From assembly GCF_036825535.1 (NCBI RefSeq), contig NZ_CP098812.1:2790001-2854000 (forward strand): DNA of 64,000 nt, read 5' to 3'. This document shows positions 59,678 through 64,000 of this stretch, in pieces. Origin of the DNA: Parasalinivibrio latis (GTDB lineage Bacteria; Pseudomonadota; Gammaproteobacteria; Enterobacterales; Vibrionaceae). The stretch's first letter is position 1, and each line of letters opens with the position of its first letter. The notes under the pieces were generated by a model. It made no database searches and was not told the origin of the DNA. It saw only the letters and a program-made list of their open reading frames with translations. Position numbers and translations under genes: made by a program.

Positions 59678-61045
59678 TTACTGCCCGCCCGGCATCATGC
59701 TCATCATGGCACCTAACTGAGACTGCATGCGTGAAACGGCACTCTCCATCGCCCTGAACTTCGACAGAGTCTGGGACTCCAGCTGTTTCATTCGACGATC
59801 CAGAGTTTCCTGTTCATGGTTAAGGCGACGGCGTGTTTCTGTCAGTGTGTTTTCACGGTTCTGTATGGAACCGGAGTATCCAGTGAAGTTATGAATTACA
59901 TCTTCGAGTTTCTTGGCAAACCCATCAGGCCCAGCAAAGAATGCCTCAAAATCCGGGAAGTTTTGCTGCAGTTGTTTTGACAGCATGTTGTCGTCGATTT
60001 CAAGGTTTCCCTCTCGGGTTGTGGAAATACCTATTTCACTCAGCGTCTTAAAGGATGACGTAACACCTTCAAGTGGGGAGGCAAACAATCGCCGTAGCTG
60101 ACTGGTTGCACTTCGTAGCGTACTGTCCCCGGTGAGCGGCGCAGCTTGTTGGTTTTCCTGATCGTAACGGCTGAGGTTTTTGGATAGCTCATAATACCCG
60201 TTATAGGCGTCGACGAATTTCTTCAGTGATCCTTTTACCGCATCCTTGTCAAAATCAACATTAAATTTAACCGGTTTGTTAACCGTCAAATTTTCGACAG
60301 TTAAATCAACGCCTTTGATAACGTCTGAAAAGGTGTTGGTTGAACTGTTGGCAACCACCAGTCCATCAATACGGATCTGCGCATCACTGGCAGCCTGCAT
60401 TTGCTGCATGGGATTGCTTACTGCACCTGAATCAAATGCCAATTGCTGGTAAGGACTGGCCAAACCGGCATTAACGACAACCTTAATTTCGTTTTGGGTG
60501 CCTTGCTTATCACTGGAAAATGTCAGCCGGGTACCATTTTCATCTTGAATTAAAGATGCCTGTACACCCGGGTTTGACGGAGCACTATTAATGGCTGCGA
60601 CGACGTCCTCTAATTTTGCATTAGGGTTCGTAACGTCTACAGACATGCTCCGGTTACCAAGGCTTATCTCCAGGTTACCGGCACCAAAGACCTGATTTTC
60701 TGCAAAGGGGGAGGATACAAGTTTGTGTGAAGATGCCAGTTTCAGCACTTCAACGGAATAGCTACCGGGTGCGGCATCTTTGGACGCCTCGCCGGTAAGG
60801 ATGTCTTCGTCTGAGGTAGAGGCTTTTCTGGCCGCAAAATTACCGTCAGCCCGGAAATCACTCATGAGCTGTTTCATGCTGTCTAGCGACTCTTTGAGCC
60901 GGCCATAAGCACTAATATGGGTTTCAACTTCAGCAAGTTTATTGTCAATACTCTTTTGGCGAGGCGCACGCTCTGCCTGTACCAATTTATTGACCATGCC
61001 GCTAATGTCCAGGCCTGTTGCCAGCCCCGAAGCACTTAAGCCCAT
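59678..61045 (-). CDS. fliD: Flagellar filament cap protein FliD
   Basis: FliD caps the filament and folds flagellin into place. The 455-residue protein has the N-terminal GLSASGLATGLDISGMVNKLV and coiled coil, the variable middle, and the C-terminal coiled coil ending in a Met- and Gly-rich tail. Length is normal. Confidence 0.97.
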   Translation of the reverse strand: MGLSASGLATGLDISGMVNKLVQAERAPRQKSIDNKLAEVETHISAYGRLKESLDSMKQLMSDFRADGNFAARKASTSDEDILTGEASKDAAPGSYSVEVLKLASSHKLVSSPFAENQVFGAGNLEISLGNRSMSVDVTNPNAKLEDVVAAINSAPSNPGVQASLIQDENGTRLTFSSDKQGTQNEIKVVVNAGLASPYQQLAFDSGAVSNPMQQMQAASDAQIRIDGLVVANSSTNTFSDVIKGVDLTVENLTVNKPVKFNVDFDKDAVKGSLKKFVDAYNGYYELSKNLSRYDQENQQAAPLTGDSTLRSATSQLRRLFASPLEGVTSSFKTLSEIGISTTREGNLEIDDNMLSKQLQQNFPDFEAFFAGPDGFAKKLEDVIHNFTGYSGSIQNRENTLTETRRRLNHEQETLDRRMKQLESQTLSKFRAMESAVSRMQSQLGAMMSMMPGGQ

Positions 61046-61060
61046 ATTTTTAACCTCTCA

Positions 61061-61501
61061 CTAAACGGTTTCTGTTACCAGTCCGCTAGCGTGACCGGAC
61101 AGCTGTTTTGCAAGCTCCAGTACTTCCTCTTCAGGAATCTGACGAATAACCTGACCACTCCGCTTTTCATAAACAGTAATAATGCTGCGGCCGGTGTCTT
61201 CATCAAGTTTGAAAGCTAACCCTTTGTTGAAAGACGAAACGAACTCATCGAGATGTTCCATCATTTTTTCCAACTGATCACGCTTCAGGGTGTCTACTTT
61301 TGCAATGTTTTCACTGGCTCGTACCGCGCGGTTCGATTCAGTCTTCATCGCCTGGTGCGCAGCGTTTCCTCCTTGCTGCGACGCCAATGCACCTTCAGCA
61401 TTTGCTTTACCTCTAGCAACATTTGTACCACCAGAGTAGGCGTCACGCTGACCATGGGCTCCGGATGCATTCGAAGTGGCAGAATAAGATGAAATATCCA
61501 T
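61061..61501 (-). CDS. flaG: Flagellar protein FlaG
   Basis: FlaG family proteins affect filament length. The start giving MDISSYSATSN has GAGGTG before it, and a longer in-frame start is rejected. The 146-residue protein has a low-complexity N-terminal part and the family C-terminal domain with LAFKLDEDTGRSIITVYEK and IRQIPEEEVLELAKQL. Confidence 0.94.
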   Translation of the reverse strand: MDISSYSATSNASGAHGQRDAYSGGTNVARGKANAEGALASQQGGNAAHQAMKTESNRAVRASENIAKVDTLKRDQLEKMMEHLDEFVSSFNKGLAFKLDEDTGRSIITVYEKRSGQVIRQIPEEEVLELAKQLSGHASGLVTETV

Positions 61502-61525
61502 CGTAATCACCTCACAATCGCACAA

Positions 61526-61550
61526 GTTAGCGGGATATTATCCCGCTAAC
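61526..61550 (-). terminator. Perfect 11-bp hairpin between flagellin and flaG
   Basis: GTTAGCGGGAT and ATCCCGCTAAC form an 11-base stem with a three-base loop between the flagellin stop codon and the flaG start. No T-run follows on the minus strand, so it is likely an attenuator or an mRNA 3'-end stabiliser that separates abundant flagellin mRNA from flaG. Confidence 0.65.
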
Positions 61551-61568
61551 TGGATGTCGAATCTTACC

Positions 61569-62681
61569 TTAACCCAGTAAGCTCAACGCAGCTGATGGTG
61601 CTTGCTTCGCTTGCGCCAGGATAGACATACCTGATTGCTGCAGAATCTGAGACTTAGTCATTTGCGTAGTTTCCTTCGCAAAGTCAACGTCACGGATTCG
61701 GCTGTTAGACGCACTTACGTTTTCGTTAATGTTGTTCAGGTTACCGATAGTATGAGACAGACGGTTCTGTTTCGCACCTAAATCGGCGCGTTCTGAATCG
61801 ATATACTGCAGAGCGTTGTCAATCAGGCCTACTGCTTTTTGTGCACCACCCACAGAAGTAACATCTACATCTTTGATAGTTTGTGCACTCTTGGAACCGA
61901 CAGCAATACCCAGAGAAGTTGCAGCAGCACCACCAAACGCAACGGTTGCGTCAGAAGTAGTAACGATTTGCAGTTTGCCTTCTTCAGTAACAGATGCACT
62001 GAAGTTACCACCAGAGTTACCGTTAAGCAGTGTTGCCACTTCTTCGATATCGTCACCGGCCTTCAGGTTTACCGCGACAGTATTACCAGAAACAGTGATT
62101 GACAGAGTGTTCGCTGAAGCAGCCCAGCCAGCAGACGCACCGACAGTACCGGTGTAAACATCGCCGCCCATTTCTTTTTCATCAGCACGGATGTTTTTGA
62201 ATTCCATCATTACTGCTTCACCTGCATCCGCACCCACTTGGAATGCACGGGTACCAAAGGTACCGTTCAGCAGTTTCTGGCCACCGAAAGAGGTAGTTTC
62301 AGCAATACGGTTCAATTCGTCCTGCAGAGCTACCACTTCTTCCTGGATAGCTTGGCGCTCATCAGTGCTGTTTACACCGTTAGCTGATTGCAGGGACAAG
62401 TCACGCATACGTTGCAGGATGCTGGTTGACTCTTCCATTGCACCTTCTGCAGTTTGTGACATAGAGATGCCATCGTTGGCGTTACGTACAGCAACGTCCA
62501 AACCACGGCTTTGTGAAATCAGTCGGTTAGAGATTTGCAGACCTGCTGCATCGTCTTTAGCGCTGTTAATACGGAAACCTGAAGACAGGCGTTCCATAGA
62601 TTTATTCAGAGCATCTGTCGAGTTGTTCAGGTAGCGCTGAGCAGTCATCGCAGACACGTTAGTGTTCACTGTAATCGCCAT
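61569..62681 (-). CDS. Flagellin
   Basis: The 370-residue protein has the conserved flagellin ends: N-terminal MAITVNTNVSAMTAQRYLN and ERLSSGFRINSAKDDAAG, and C-terminal NRLSHTIGNLNNINENVSAS and SILAQAKQAPSAALSLLG. The middle, residues of about 170-285, is the variable surface part. AAGGAG precedes the ATG. It is the flagellin next to flaG, the place of flaA in many vibrios. Its promoter is sigma-28 type. Confidence 0.98.
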   Translation of the reverse strand: MAITVNTNVSAMTAQRYLNNSTDALNKSMERLSSGFRINSAKDDAAGLQISNRLISQSRGLDVAVRNANDGISMSQTAEGAMEESTSILQRMRDLSLQSANGVNSTDERQAIQEEVVALQDELNRIAETTSFGGQKLLNGTFGTRAFQVGADAGEAVMMEFKNIRADEKEMGGDVYTGTVGASAGWAASANTLSITVSGNTVAVNLKAGDDIEEVATLLNGNSGGNFSASVTEEGKLQIVTTSDATVAFGGAAATSLGIAVGSKSAQTIKDVDVTSVGGAQKAVGLIDNALQYIDSERADLGAKQNRLSHTIGNLNNINENVSASNSRIRDVDFAKETTQMTKSQILQQSGMSILAQAKQAPSAALSLLG

Positions 62682-62757
62682 AATGATCTCCTTTGTATCT
62701 CTAATTCGGCTTTGCCCAGCTCACCAGGAAAAACCAATTTTCTCTGTGTTACCTGAT

Positions 62758-62784
62758 GTAGCGGCAAGGGTGGCAATAACTTTA
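62758..62784 (-). promoter_or_regulatory. Second, weaker sigma-28 promoter-like site of the flagellin gene
   Basis: On the minus strand TAAAGTTA, an 11-base spacer and GCCGCTAC match the FliA pattern at 14 of 16 or so element positions. It lies between the main promoter and the ATG and would give a leader of about 70 bases. Confidence 0.5.
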
Positions 62785-62841
62785 AGAAAAATTTCGGCAT
62801 TTTTTTGCCGCGTATTGCCTCTAATAACCGTTGCATTAACC

Positions 62842-62868
62842 TTATCGGCGATAACAAAGAAGACTTTA
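62842..62868 (-). promoter_or_regulatory. Sigma-28 (FliA) promoter of the flagellin gene
   Basis: On the minus strand TAAAGTCT, an 11-base spacer and GCCGATAA are a near-perfect FliA promoter. It gives a leader of about 155 bases before the ATG. Confidence 0.92.
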
Positions 62869-62925
62869 CAAATATTTCAAAAAATACTTATAGCTAAGGA
62901 ACATCCGTCATTTGGAACAAAAGAA

Positions 62926-62947
62926 AAGCGGCCTGAATCGGCCGCTT
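62926..62947 (-). terminator. Rho-independent terminator of the upstream flagellin gene
   Basis: An AAGCGGCC/GGCCGCTT stem with a six-base loop is followed by TTTTCTTTT on the minus strand, about 25 bases after the stop codon of the second flagellin gene. Confidence 0.9.
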
Positions 62948-62972
62948 AAAGGAAATGGGTGCAACAGAAAAA

Positions 62973-64000
62973 TCACTGAAGAAGGTTGAGCGCCGCCTGT
63001 GGCAACTGCTTAGCCTGCGCCAGTATAGATGTACTGGATTGTTGCAGGATCTGCTTCTTAGTAAGCTCTGTTGTTGTCTTGGCAAAGTCGGTATCCCGAA
63101 TTCGGCTGTTTGAATCAGACACGTTTTCTTTGATGTTTGCCAAGTTACTGATGGTATGGGACAGACGGTTCTGTTTTGCACCCAGATCTGCTCGCTGACC
63201 ATCAATATAACGAAGGGCTGAATCGATAACGCCTACTGCCATCTGCGCGCCACCAACCGTACTTACATCCAGATTTTGTGCTGTAATCTGAGTTCCTGCG
63301 CCTGTAGTCAGTCCCAGAGACGCGGCTAATGCACCACCAAAGGTGAGGTTACCCGTCAGGTTTGGCTCATCAACAAACACCTGAAGCTGGCCGTTCTCAT
63401 CAACAGAGGCTTCCAGTTTGTCTGTCTGGCCGTTGATGTACGTCGCCAGTTCTTCAATATCATCCCCGGCTTTGGCGTTAACTGTCAGACTGATGGCTTC
63501 ACCGGATTTTGTGGTAAAGCTCATGACCAGGGTTGCAGCAGAACCGGAAACACCCCAGTTTGCTGATTTGGCAACAGTACCAGCAAACTCAGCACCACCC
63601 ATCCGGAAGTCATCGGCACGGATACTTGTGAGGCCCATAATGATTGCCTCACCGGAATCAGCACCAATTTGGAATGCGGTTTCACCGAATGATCCGTTCA
63701 AAAGCTTACGTCCACCAAACGACGTAGTTTCTGCGATACGGTTCAATTCGTCTTGCATTGCTTCCATCTCTTCCTGGATAGCTCCGCGCTCTGAATTACT
63801 GTTTACACCGTTAGCGGACTGCAAAGACAGATCGCGCATACGTTGGAGAATATTGGTTGATTCCTGCATCGCACCTTCGGCAGTCTGTGCAATTGAAATA
63901 CCGTCATTGGCATTTCGCATTGCCACATCCAGGCCACGAGCCTGGGCGACCAATCGGTTTGAAATTTGAAGACCAGCTGCGTCATCTTTTGCACTGTTAA
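62973..64000 (-). CDS. Second flagellin gene (cut by window edge)
   Basis: The frame runs off the right edge, so the first 30 or so residues are missing. The visible part has SAKDDAAGLQISNRLVAQARGLD and the C-terminal NRLSHTISNLANIKENVSD and ends LLQ. It is clearly paralogous to the neighbouring flagellin, with a different variable middle. Its own terminator separates the two, so they are transcribed independently. An internal ATG at 63953 is not the true start. Confidence 0.97.
   Translation of the reverse strand, partial: NSAKDDAAGLQISNRLVAQARGLDVAMRNANDGISIAQTAEGAMQESTNILQRMRDLSLQSANGVNSNSERGAIQEEMEAMQDELNRIAETTSFGGRKLLNGSFGETAFQIGADSGEAIIMGLTSIRADDFRMGGAEFAGTVAKSANWGVSGSAATLVMSFTTKSGEAISLTVNAKAGDDIEELATYINGQTDKLEASVDENGQLQVFVDEPNLTGNLTFGGALAASLGLTTGAGTQITAQNLDVSTVGGAQMAVGVIDSALRYIDGQRADLGAKQNRLSHTISNLANIKENVSDSNSRIRDTDFAKTTTELTKKQILQQSSTSILAQAKQLPQAALNLLQ

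Overview
The window looks like a chromosomal core segment of a marine gammaproteobacterium of the family Vibrionaceae (Vibrio, Photobacterium, Grimontia or Enterovibrio group). The reasons are the gene order and the family content. The order aroC-smrB/prmB-sixA, fadIJ, an ECF sigma factor with a DUF3379 partner, two fadL genes, mlaA, the ccm operon, then parC/parP-type chemotaxis genes and a single polar-flagellum regulon (flrABC, flhFG, fliA) is typical of that family. No rRNA, tRNA, insertion sequence, prophage or CRISPR array was seen.

Layout. Positions 1-9.5 kb hold housekeeping genes: a truncated TRIC/UPF0126 membrane protein, chorismate synthase (aroC), ribosome rescue nuclease SmrB, ribosomal protein L3 methyltransferase PrmB, a small unknown lipoprotein, phosphohistidine phosphatase SixA, an M16 insulinase-like protease and a large Lnb_N (DUF4105) envelope protein. 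Between smrB and aroC lies a perfect 26-copy GGGTACT array, the most unusual DNA feature here. Positions 9.5-19.5 kb are a lipid and envelope block: a DUF3015 protein, fadJ and fadI with a candidate FadR operator, an ECF sigma factor with its DUF3379 membrane partner, two fadL long-chain fatty acid porins and the lipoprotein MlaA. A strong minus-strand terminator inside the 600-base fadI/sigma gap suggests an unannotated small transcript.

Positions 19.6-26.6 kb are the complete cytochrome c maturation operon ccmABCDEFGHI, on the minus strand. Next to it, on the plus strand, are two genes related to the flagellar export switch machinery: a FliK-like protein and a stand-alone FlhB C-terminal domain.

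Positions 27.9-64 kb are almost entirely flagellar and chemotaxis genes, all on the minus strand. Reading in the direction of transcription they are: flagellin(s), flaG, fliD, a fliT/flaI-like chaperone, fliS, flrA, flrB, flrC, fliEFGHIJ, fliKLMNOPQR-flhB, flhA-flhF-flhG-fliA, cheYZAB, parC, parP, cheW and a DUF2802 gene. The promoters fit the Vibrio flagellar hierarchy. Sigma-54 (-24/-12) elements with correct spacing precede flrB, fliE, fliK and flhA. A perfect sigma-28 (FliA) promoter, with a second weaker one downstream, precedes the flagellin gene next to flaG. FlrA (sigma-54 activator) would switch on flrBC, FlrC would switch on the basal body and hook genes, and FliA, encoded in the flhA operon, would switch on flagellin. 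ParC and ParP, with repeat motifs in the CheA linker, point to polar placement of the chemoreceptor array beside the FlhF/FlhG-positioned flagellum.

Limits: assignments rest on reading protein motifs and gene order without database searches. Start codons were revised where a Shine-Dalgarno sequence or family length argued for it.
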